Translations under genes and position numbers: made by a program
The notes under the pieces: generated by a model
The model's database searches: none
Told to the model about the DNA's origin: nothing
Seen by the model: only the letters and a program-made list of their open reading frames with translations
Part shown: positions 57,732 to 64,000 of the stretch, one piece after another
Numbering within the stretch: position 1 is the first letter of the stretch
How the letters are laid out: every line of letters starts with the position of its first letter
From: Membranihabitans maritimus
GTDB lineage: Bacteria; Bacteroidota; Bacteroidia; Chitinophagales; Saprospiraceae
NCBI RefSeq assembly: GCF_021729145.1
Contig: NZ_JAJSLW010000021.1
Coordinates: 22,028 to 86,027, forward strand
Direction: 5' to 3'
DNA: 64,000 nt

Positions 57732-58664
57732 TTATCCGGTATTAGAGAGAATGACTTTTTTTCTTAGCAGGTCAAAACCGGCTCTTCCATACATCGTTCT
57801 TTTGATACATTTGATTCGATTCACATGTCCTTCTACGGGACCATTGCTCCATGGCCATTGAATGGCGTTTTGCACGGCTTGTAAATCCTGGAGCAATCCC
57901 CAGGCAAAGGTTTTTAATCCCACAAATGCGTATTCTGAGTTGAGGATACCATCAATCCAATCTTTACTATTGCTCTCACCCGTTTTCAGTAGGATTCGAA
58001 AGACTTGTATCTGCTTTCTTACACGTTGAAATTCTGTATTATGAGTCAGTAGGGTATTCAGATATTGGAGTTGGTGGGTATCTGAGATTTCTTTCAAGTC
58101 CTGGCCGATCAATCGGGACAACTGACGGGAACTGAGCGGCTTTACATAAGGGATTTTTCTGTGGCGTACGGCCTTGCCCTCATCCGCCGATAACCCGGTG
58201 AGCTGTTTTAGTTGATTAATACGGTGATAGGCCTGGGACCGGCTCCCTGTATAGCCGAGTGCCTTGATTTGATCGATAATATCTTTTACGATATAGTCGG
58301 GTTCTTGTAATTGGGGCAGAACATAATCCGCGAAAACATCAAAATGGGTAGACTTTCCATAAGTCCGTGAGGGAAGTTCGTTCAACGCAAAATACATACG
58401 AACAGTATTGCGACTGATATTTAAATCTCGAGCAATCTTGTTCACTGCCATCGACTGCTTTTGCAATTGCTTGACTTGATCAAAAATAGCTTGCCGGGGA
58501 TCGTTCTTTAAGATTTTATCCGGTATCGACTCTTTGGCCGGCAAATTCGTCTGATTTTCTGAGTGCAGATGTTTTTCCCCTGATTCAGACCATAAAGTAT
58601 CCTGATTGGATAGCATAAGGGTTTTAATTTCACCGGAAAAACAAACTAAAGAACCTAAAAGCAC
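57732..58664 (-). pseudogene. ISL3-type transposase, N-terminal part missing
   Basis: The C-terminal 310 residues of an ISL3-family transposase. An internal HTH (QSMAVNKIARDLNISRNTVR) and the C-terminal catalytic end WSNGPVEGHVNRIKCIKRTM are present, but the zinc-binding N-terminus and the first catalytic Asp residues are absent. About 60 bases at its 5' end overlap the start of the FxLYD gene on the other strand, so the true junction is probably near 58605. No clear inverted repeats remain. It probably arrived by insertion and deletion that removed the integrase region of element 2. Confidence 0.8.
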
Positions 58665-59055
58665 AAAAAGAAGAGGGTGCCTAAGGTGGTTCGTTCTTAT
58701 TATTGGGATTATTTCAGTCCTTTACTTTTTAGGGCAATACAATCCAGGTAGTTCTTCCAGCTCCTCTACAAAAAAATCTATAAACGTTTCCGTAGAAAAT
58801 GTACGAATTGAAAAGGATTTTCCCAATGCCTGGGGTGTAAAAGGCTCAATCAGAAATAAGACCAATCGGTCAATAAAAGGAACTGTCAAGATTAAATTTA
58901 TTAATGGCAAGGGTGACATTGTACATTCCAGTCGTGCTTATGTAAATGATGGTGATCCTTTTGGAGCCGGACAATCTGCAAATTTTGAATATTTTGTTGA
59001 ACCTAAGACATTCGATGGTGTAAAGGATTTTGAAGTTGAGTTCTTTGAGAGGTGA
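58606..59055 (+). CDS. FxLYD-like exported protein with a chimeric N-terminus
   Basis: A 149-residue protein. After a basic start, one transmembrane helix (CLRWFVLIIGIISVLYFL, about residues 25-42) anchors an extracellular domain whose body, ENVRIEKDFPNAWGVKGSIR and the following VKIKFINGKGDIVHSSRAYV, fits FxLYD-type beta-sandwich domains. The first 20 codons overlap the transposase remnant on the opposite strand, so the original N-terminus was probably longer (such proteins often begin with a zinc ribbon) and has been replaced. Whether it is expressed is unknown. Confidence 0.55.
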   Translation: MDSIRVLISPEKQTKEPKSTKRRGCLRWFVLIIGIISVLYFLGQYNPGSSSSSSTKKSINVSVENVRIEKDFPNAWGVKGSIRNKTNRSIKGTVKIKFINGKGDIVHSSRAYVNDGDPFGAGQSANFEYFVEPKTFDGVKDFEVEFFER

Positions 59056-59117
59056 AAACAGGCCGCTATTGTGGGTTAGGTAAGAATAATAATCTCTATT
59101 GAACCCAGTCTCAATTT

Positions 59118-59525
59118 TTAATTCTTTGTTTCCTCAATAAGCTTCTCAAAATCATTCGGAAAAATATGAACCCTTACCTTATCAACAAGGTCTGCATATT
59201 CCAATGCCGTATTTAATTGAATAAAATATTTGTAGTCGCTTTTGTTTCTCATAAGCAAGATTATACCTGGCTTCTTATTAGTTTGAACAGCATACCATAG
59301 AGACTGACCAATCGATTCTTTCCACTTATTCGCCCATTCAATTTCAAATGCGTATTTATCGGTTAATAAATCCACTCTACCACTTTGCACGGAATATTCT
59401 CTTTGTCCCCCAATTAGAGATTGTATAAAGTCAGCATAATCGTTTTCAGATTGGGCTGAAACCTGAGTGAAAACAGAAATTATTATAAATACACTCAATA
59501 TGTATTTAATTAGTGCAGATGGCAT
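59118..59525 (-). CDS. Exported nuclease-like protein
   Basis: A 135-residue protein. The start at 59525 gives a signal peptide (ALIKYILSVFIIISVFTQVSA). The mature part is short and looks like a PD-(D/E)XK nuclease core: GRVDLLTDKYAFEIEWANKW, with Asp and two Glu, then IGQSLWYAVQTNKKPGIILL. It overlaps the stop of the preceding lipoprotein gene, so the two form a pair. The function is unknown; secretion would suit a periplasmic or exported DNase. Confidence 0.65.
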   Translation of the reverse strand: MPSALIKYILSVFIIISVFTQVSAQSENDYADFIQSLIGGQREYSVQSGRVDLLTDKYAFEIEWANKWKESIGQSLWYAVQTNKKPGIILLMRNKSDYKYFIQLNTALEYADLVDKVRVHIFPNDFEKLIEETKN

Positions 59526-60109
59526 CGTCCAGAACAATTTGTTGTCTTATTTTTACACCGAGCGCCTTTTTGAGTTCTTCCAGAACATTGAACTGTATTG
59601 CATTTAGAGCTCTTTCTACTATACGTACGATTGGTTTTTACTGTTGTAGTAGGATAAAATAATTCATTGCAATAATGTCTGTTTACATAAGTTTTGTTTC
59701 CCTGACTGTTCATATAATAACATCCCCCTCTTGGTCCGGTAAGATAGGTTTTGTTAATGTCGTAAGGAACTTCATGAATAGAATCTTTGCTCTTTGTATA
59801 ATGATAATCTAGCTTTCTATAATTTGGCTTGTACAAATAAAACCTATATTTATTTCTATATTTAGATTTAACAGTTTGGAGATTCCTTGTGTACACCTCC
59901 CGATAATCACCCTTCGTTTTATGAAAATACAGGATTGAGCCTTTTATTACTGAATTTTCAACTAAAGAATTGGAATCATTTTCCTTGTATAGATATAATT
60001 CTTCGGATAGGAGTTCACCCCAGAATGAATTTGACCAGTCAATTTTCTTAGAAATTGAACAACCTGATAGAATAAAAACAACTAAAATAAAGGGGATTAG
60101 CCTGTTCAT
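59510..60109 (-). CDS. Lipoprotein with PBCV-type adaptor motif and Cys-rich tail
   Basis: A 199-residue lipoprotein (lipobox LSGCS). A beta-rich middle is followed by TGPRGGCYYMNSQGNKTYV, which resembles the PBCV-specific basic adaptor motif, and by a Cys/His-rich tail (CSGRTQKGARCKNKT) like the zinc-knuckle regions of DUF5763-type proteins. It overlaps the start of the nuclease-like gene. The pair could be a surface nuclease and its carrier, but this is only inference from order and signals. Confidence 0.6.
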   Translation of the reverse strand: MNRLIPFILVVFILSGCSISKKIDWSNSFWGELLSEELYLYKENDSNSLVENSVIKGSILYFHKTKGDYREVYTRNLQTVKSKYRNKYRFYLYKPNYRKLDYHYTKSKDSIHEVPYDINKTYLTGPRGGCYYMNSQGNKTYVNRHYCNELFYPTTTVKTNRTYSRKSSKCNTVQCSGRTQKGARCKNKTTNCSGRCHLH

Positions 60110-60400
60110 ATTGAATACTATCTTGATCCAAAATATTTTATCTCAAGTCCAGATTTATTGCCAATTTAGTTAACTTGGTTCCACATAGTCAATTAATTTG
60201 GGGAATACATTAGAGTAATTTACTTGAATTAACAATAAATCTAATATTTAATTACTAACGTTCCAAAGATAAGCCTTTCATCTTCTTGGCAATTTACCCT
60301 CTTGGATAAGATAATTTGCTATTTTATTAATATGCAAATGCGGTAAATCACTTAACTATCAACTTTTTAAACGTATTTTACGTTGATAGTAATAAAATAG
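60110..60400. other. Intergenic gap before the YoeB-type pair
   Basis: AT-rich, with no gene. The right edge holds the promoter of the toxin-antitoxin pair. Confidence 0.45.
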
Positions 60401-60408
60401 TATATTTG
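60401..60408 (+). promoter_or_regulatory. -7 box of the YoeB-type operon
   Basis: TATATTTG matches TAnnTTTG, 16 bases before the antitoxin start at 60425. A TTG at 60383 is somewhat close for a -33 element. The orphan copy at 39198 has no such box. Confidence 0.6.
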
Positions 60409-60424
60409 TTTAAATACACATAGT

Positions 60425-60658
60425 ATGGAACGAATCACCATCGAACTTAATAGCAAGAAAAAAACACAAATGCTTCTAAAGTTTTTGGAAGAACTGAATA
60501 TCCCCTATTCTAGTGAAAACAATCCCAGTCCTTCCGGGGATCGATGGTTTTCTGATCCTGAGAATGTAAATATCCTGGAAAAAGGCATTGCTGATGAAAA
60601 AGCCGGACGGGTTAGTCGTATAAAAGACGTAAACAATCTATGGGAAAGTATTTTGTAG
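60425..60658 (+). CDS. Antitoxin of the YoeB-type pair, intact copy
   Basis: A 77-residue antitoxin; residues 1-25 (ITIELNSKKKTQMLLKFLEE) form a beta-alpha unit, and the C-terminal half (DPENVNILEKGIADEKAGRV) is the likely toxin-binding segment. It overlaps the toxin gene by 19 bases, a hallmark of such operons. It should repress its own promoter with the toxin as co-repressor. It is nearly identical to the orphan copy at 39198. Confidence 0.85.
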   Translation: MERITIELNSKKKTQMLLKFLEELNIPYSSENNPSPSGDRWFSDPENVNILEKGIADEKAGRVSRIKDVNNLWESIL

Positions 60659-60921
60659 ATGTTACAGACGAGGCTAAAAAACATCTTTCTTTTCATCATA
60701 AGTCCGGGAATAAATCAACGACCAAGCGCATAAAACGAATCATCAAAGAGTTGTCAGAATCTCCTTATTCGGGAATAGGTAAACCGGAATTACTCAAATA
60801 CCAATATTCAGGCTACTGGTCACGTCGAATCAATAAAAAAGACCGGATGATCTATAAAGTATCGGAAAGTACAGTAACAGTGCTTATTGTATCGGCAAAG
60901 GGGCATTATGGGGATAGATAG
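60640..60921 (+). CDS. Txe/YoeB-type mRNA interferase toxin
   Basis: A 93-residue toxin of the RelE/YoeB fold that cuts mRNA on the ribosome. Catalytic residues line up as Glu50 (GKPELL), Arg62 (YWSRRIN) and the C-terminal His89-Tyr90 (SAKGHYGDR). The body, DEAKKHLSFHHKSGNKSTTK, is typical. It is intact and coupled to its antitoxin. It is directly followed (77 bases) by the CoiA-like gene of element 2, and the same order can be inferred for the ancestor of element 1. Confidence 0.9.
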   Translation: MGKYFVDVTDEAKKHLSFHHKSGNKSTTKRIKRIIKELSESPYSGIGKPELLKYQYSGYWSRRINKKDRMIYKVSESTVTVLIVSAKGHYGDR

Positions 60922-60998
60922 TCTAATAATAATCTTTTAATTTTATTTGTATAGATATCTTCCCCATGCACATAAAAGTATAATTATAAATTTACTAA

Positions 60999-61589
60999 AT
61001 GAAGTTCGCACTAGTTGACGGATGTAAAACTGAAGCTTCGAAAGAAGCAATGGGAATTTGTCGATGTTGTGGTTCTGGTTTAATACCAAAATGTGGTAAA
61101 ATTAGAATTCACCACTGGGCACATAAGCGAGAAAAAAATTGTGACAACTGGTGGGAAAATGAAACTGAATGGCACAGGAATTGGAAGAATGAATTCCCAG
61201 GTGATTGGCAAGAAGTAGTGATGCCTGATCCTGAAAATAATGAGAGGCATATAGCTGACGTCTATAATCCATCAAAGAAATTAGTTATTGAATTTCAAAA
61301 CTCGCCAATTTCTATTGATGAATTAAAATCGAGAGAGCAATTTTATAAGAGAATAATCTGGGTCGTTAATGCAATAGACTTCAATATACAGATACTTCCA
61401 TTGCAATCTGTAAAAATGGACATCGAAGAGGTAGAACGAAAATTACTAGGTGGCCGGTTAAACTCATTTTTTAAGATATCGTATCAGGTAGAAGTGAAGT
61501 TAAGAAAGAAGAGGGATAAAATACTTCAAAATAAAAAGTTAAGTGAAGTACAGATCAATTATCTAATGAAAATATTTAACTCAGAATGA
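60999..61589 (+). CDS. CoiA-like nuclease, short copy
   Basis: A 196-residue version of the protein at 53550. The zinc-binding CRCCGSGLIPKCGKIRIHHW and the catalytic HIADVYNPSKKLVIEFQNSP are identical in arrangement, so the nuclease core should work. It stops at TCAGAATGA exactly where the long copy continues TCAGAATTTGG; the next 1.1 kb of copy 1 (end of the coiA-like gene and the HEPN-like gene) has no counterpart here. It is either the ancestral short form or a truncation. Confidence 0.78.
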   Translation: MKFALVDGCKTEASKEAMGICRCCGSGLIPKCGKIRIHHWAHKREKNCDNWWENETEWHRNWKNEFPGDWQEVVMPDPENNERHIADVYNPSKKLVIEFQNSPISIDELKSREQFYKRIIWVVNAIDFNIQILPLQSVKMDIEEVERKLLGGRLNSFFKISYQVEVKLRKKRDKILQNKKLSEVQINYLMKIFNSE

Positions 61590-61741
61590 TATTCTTCGTT
61601 AAATTTCAAATACTCTTTTTTGATATGGATCTCATATTAGAGTACCATGAAGTCGAATTTCAATTTTCGGATGTTTGTGGTAAAAGATATGCTCAAAAAA
61701 TGTTTTGGAAGAAAGTTATTAATGTCATTAAATAGAATAAA

Positions 61742-62656
61742 ATGGACTTTATAGCAATTGATTTTGAAACCGCAAATTCGAATAGAGAGAGCCCATGTGA
61801 AATTGGACTAGTGCGAGTTGAAGGTTTTGAGATGGTTGAAAAGCAGTCTTTTTTGATTAGACCAAAAGATAACTACTTTGATCCTTACAATACATTTTTG
61901 CATGGAATAAGCGAATCAACGGTCGAGAATGAACCCGAGTTTGATGAGATCTATAAATTACTTAGAAAAGATTTCGAAAGCTATCCATTAATTGCTCATA
62001 ATGCATCTTTTGATATTAGTGTATTAAGGCATACCCTGAATTTATATGATATTGATTACCCTGAAACTAATTATTCTTGTACTTATCAAATGTCGAGGGA
62101 ATTACTAAAAGGATTATTCTCATTTAAATTAGATTCAATTTGTAAGTATTTAGGTATCGAATTAGACCATCACAGAGCGTTATCAGATGCGGAAGCATGC
62201 GCGGAAATAGCAATTAGAATTTTCAAAGATAATGAGGTAACAAGTTTTGAGGCTATTAGTCAGAAGTTTGATTTACGAATTGGGCAATTGTCAAAAGGAG
62301 GATATAGACCTTCTGCCAAAAAATCTACTAGACATAAAATTTCAGATTTAGAATTTGATGATTCAGACTTTAAACCAGATAGTCCTTTTTATGGCCAAAC
62401 GGTTGTTTTTACAGGAACACTTCAATCGATGGTGAGAAAAGATGCACAAATAAAAGTGTTAGAAATAGGTGGTAATTGCAGTCGTGGTGTAACGGTAGAC
62501 ACTAATTATTTAATCGTTGGAGATCAAGATTATAGAAAGTTTGGAGAAGGATTTAAAAGTTCAAAGATGAAAAAAGCTGAGAAGTATTTAGCTCAAGGAA
62601 ATTCAATAGAGCTTTTATCCGAAAGTCAGTTTTTGGAAATGATTAATAATGATTGA
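61742..62656 (+). CDS. DEDDh exonuclease with C-terminal BRCT domain, copy 2
   Basis: A 304-residue copy nearly identical to 55395-56309 (differences such as N14R to E14R and Y87 to H87 are scattered). Exonuclease residues Asp7, Glu9 and the HRALSDAEAC block are kept, as is the BRCT domain. Both copies are full length, unlike other duplicated genes here, which suggests selection to keep it. It follows the short coiA-like gene by 150 bases. Confidence 0.88.
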   Translation: MDFIAIDFETANSNRESPCEIGLVRVEGFEMVEKQSFLIRPKDNYFDPYNTFLHGISESTVENEPEFDEIYKLLRKDFESYPLIAHNASFDISVLRHTLNLYDIDYPETNYSCTYQMSRELLKGLFSFKLDSICKYLGIELDHHRALSDAEACAEIAIRIFKDNEVTSFEAISQKFDLRIGQLSKGGYRPSAKKSTRHKISDLEFDDSDFKPDSPFYGQTVVFTGTLQSMVRKDAQIKVLEIGGNCSRGVTVDTNYLIVGDQDYRKFGEGFKSSKMKKAEKYLAQGNSIELLSESQFLEMINND

Positions 62657-62747
62657 AACAATTTAGAGAACTAAAGAGTAAATCAGGGAAATGTGAAAAA
62701 GTTATAGGGGAAAGCAACCCCTTTTCGTTTATTTCGTTTATTTCGTT

Positions 62748-62755
62748 TATTTTTA
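62748..62755 (+). promoter_or_regulatory. Altered -7 box of the second HTH/PIN pair
   Basis: TATTTTTA replaces the TATTTTTG of copy 1 (56399-56406), losing the conserved final G. Three 9-base CGTTTATTT-type repeats precede it, against two in copy 1. The promoter is probably weaker. Confidence 0.45.
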
Positions 62756-62784
62756 TAGATGGATAAACAAAAGACCTAAAAGTC

Positions 62785-63237
62785 ATGGAATTAATAAATA
62801 CAAAGAAACCTTCAAAAGAGGAACAACAAGCAGCAATGGAATCGTATGATGCCTTGTCTGCTGCATTGGAACAATTGCGATCGGATAACCCGGAGATAGA
62901 AATAGAAGAGACTGAGGTAAGGATAAAAGTGCCCAGAAGTGCTTTAAAGCTCCTGGTGAATATTTTGAAGGAAATCAGTCAGGGCAATCCGATTTCCATC
63001 GTACCTATCGCTACAGAAATGACTACGCAAGCAGCAGCTGAGCTTCTAGGTTGTTCCCGGCCTCATGTGGTTAAATTGTTGGAGGAAGGGAAGATTGCGT
63101 TTACCAAGGTGGGCAAACATCGAAGAGTGAAGTATGAGGATGTAGTTAAATACAAGAATGCTTTGAAAGCAAAGCAAAAAGCGACTATAAGTAAGATCAT
63201 GGAATTGGACGAAGAAGCGGGATTGTATGATTCATAG
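62785..63237 (+). CDS. Antitoxin-type HTH protein, copy 2
   Basis: A 150-residue copy of the protein at 56436, with the HTH (MTTQAAAELLGCSRPHVVKL) and the wing (FTKVGKHRRVKYED) unchanged. Its own toxin gene downstream is frameshifted, so it may now serve to neutralise the toxin of element 1 or to regulate both promoters. It overlaps the broken PIN gene by 11 bases, as in copy 1. Confidence 0.82.
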   Translation: MELINTKKPSKEEQQAAMESYDALSAALEQLRSDNPEIEIEETEVRIKVPRSALKLLVNILKEISQGNPISIVPIATEMTTQAAAELLGCSRPHVVKLLEEGKIAFTKVGKHRRVKYEDVVKYKNALKAKQKATISKIMELDEEAGLYDS

Positions 63238-63789
63238 TGTTCGATTTACTTGTGTATTGGATACAAATGTTATTTATCCTTTGGGATTCGAGATTTGTTG
63301 CTTTGGTTTGCTTATCACGATCTATATACTCCCAAATGGAGTAATCACATTTTTGACGAATGGATGGATGTGATGCTCCGTAAAGGGGTACCAGAACCGG
63401 AAGCTATAAAAAGAACGGAAGCAGTTAACGAAGCTTTTCCTGATGCATTGGTTAAGAACTATGAATTCTTAATCAAAACGTTAGAATTGCCTGATGATAA
63501 AGATAAACATGTATTGGCAGCTGCAATAAAAACGAATGCAAATTTGATTGTAACCAATAACCTGAAAGATTTCCCCGAAGAATATTTATCAGGTTTTGGG
63601 CTTTCTGCCAAGGAACCCGATGATTTTTTCACCGATATTATTGACCTAAACCATGATTTGAGTGTAAGGGCGTTTAGAGATTTGGTAATTATGAAGAAAA
63701 ATCCACCGTATGATGAATTTCACGTTCTTGATATTTTTAGGAAGAACGGTTTGAGGAATACGGCAGATTATTTGCACTCATTGATTTAG
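63227..63789 (+). pseudogene. PIN-domain toxin copy 2, frameshifted
   Basis: Compared with copy 1 (56878-57441), one base is missing near 63280 (TTATCCTTTGGGATTCG against ATATCCATTATGGATAAGG). This shifts the frame right after the first catalytic segment VLDTNVIYP. The remainder, from RDLLLWFAYHDLYTP to YLHSLI, is open in another frame and retains the other acidic residues. Without the first Asp region the product should be inactive. Confidence 0.82.
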
Positions 63790-63867
63790 AAATTACTAAA
63801 TTGGTCAATCAAAAGATGGATGCTCAAATCATTAATTTTCCCTTCTTTTCCACCGTATCGTCCCCTA

Positions 63868-63877
63868 TTTGTCTCCC
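63868..63877 (+). repeat. TTTGTCTCCC at the right end of element 2
   Basis: The same word as at 30323 and 57520, 78 bases after the PIN stop, in the same relative place as in element 1. No tRNA-derived att copy follows within the window. Confidence 0.45.
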
Positions 63878-63919
63878 CTACAATTCTACAAACACGACAA
63901 TTTACTAATAATATACAAT

Positions 63920-63985
63920 AACAAGGGATATTCAGAAGTAACTCAAATACTTGGTTATCAGGATATTAATTTGTATTTTAGATAA
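63920..63985 (+). pseudogene. Possible remnant of an AraC-type regulator
   Basis: The frame reads NKGYSEVTQILGYQDINLYF before a stop, close to the second HTH of AraC-family proteins (SEVA.ILGYQDINYFSR). No upstream part of such a gene is present. It could be a fragment cut by element insertion. Short and uncertain. Confidence 0.35.
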
Positions 63986-64000
63986 AATAAAACCCCGAAA

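Larger units (their letters stand above)
57611..63900. mobile_element. Integrase-less second element in tandem (element 2)
   Basis: The left end resembles that of element 1; the right half (CoiA-like, exonuclease-BRCT, HTH, PIN, TTTGTC repeat) parallels the right end of element 1 gene for gene. No integrase or excisionase gene is present. An ISL3 transposase fragment lies where they would be. A right att copy was not seen before the window end, so the right border is not defined. This is best explained as a relic that could be moved in trans. Confidence 0.65.

Noticed and set aside
63250..63789. Alternative start for the second PIN gene that would give an intact 179-residue protein
   Set aside because: That frame replaces the conserved DTN segment with unrelated residues; comparison with copy 1 shows a one-base deletion instead.

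Overview
The window looks like a chromosomal stretch from a Bacteroidota bacterium. The evidence is a SusC/SusD pair, a TonB receptor with DUF4876 and DUF6850 partners, Bacteroidota-type -7 boxes (TAnnTTTG), almost no Shine-Dalgarno sequences, and short AT-rich intergenic gaps. A Saprospiria-like origin is possible, but the order is a guess.

Region 1 (1-30100) is mostly core chromosome. It holds the 3' part of a susC-like gene and its susD partner, separated by an unusually long block of small hairpins. Next come a DUF6520-like small protein, an 80-unit strictly periodic 8-bp array, and a TIM-barrel isomerase-like protein. Housekeeping genes follow: gyrB, sodA, kdsB, fumC, a DUF177-rpmF-ridA-trpS-FAH-metK run, and gcvP. 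The region ends with a four-gene outer-membrane uptake operon (TonB receptor, DUF4876, DUF6850, lipoprotein) preceded by two Fur-family-like palindromes. Two dispersed non-coding repeat families occur here. One copy carries an 8-bp target duplication and sits in a decayed metallopeptidase gene.

Region 2 (30115-57610) is an integrative element in tRNA-Leu(CAA). A 22-bp segment covering the tRNA 3' end is repeated exactly at 30183-30204 and 57589-57610. Inside are an IntDOT-like tyrosine recombinase with altered catalytic residues, an excisionase-like HTH protein, a gpII/X-like replication protein, XRE regulators, lipoproteins and an Mrr-like endonuclease. The main cargo is a tight four-gene operon (SNF2 helicase, beta-class adenine methyltransferase, Schlafen/AlbA-type ATPase, Res-like helicase-nuclease). 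A second cargo is an AbiJ_NTD3-caspase protein with a Gly-rich hydrophobic partner and a small two-TM protein. CoiA-like nuclease, HEPN-like, exonuclease-BRCT and HTH/PIN genes close the element.

Region 3 (57611-63900) is a second, related element in tandem. It begins with sequence resembling the left end of element 1, has lost its integrase (an ISL3 transposase fragment lies there), and carries an intact YoeB-type toxin-antitoxin pair. CoiA-like, exonuclease-BRCT, HTH and PIN genes follow in the same order as in element 1. Aligning the two elements by eye suggests that element 1 is the element 2 scaffold with three cargo insertions: the helicase/methylase operon inside the YoeB locus, the caspase module before coiA-like, and the HEPN-like gene between coiA-like and the exonuclease. 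This cargo-loading scaffold, the caspase/partner pair and the duplicated CoiA plus exonuclease-BRCT pair are the best candidates for something undescribed.
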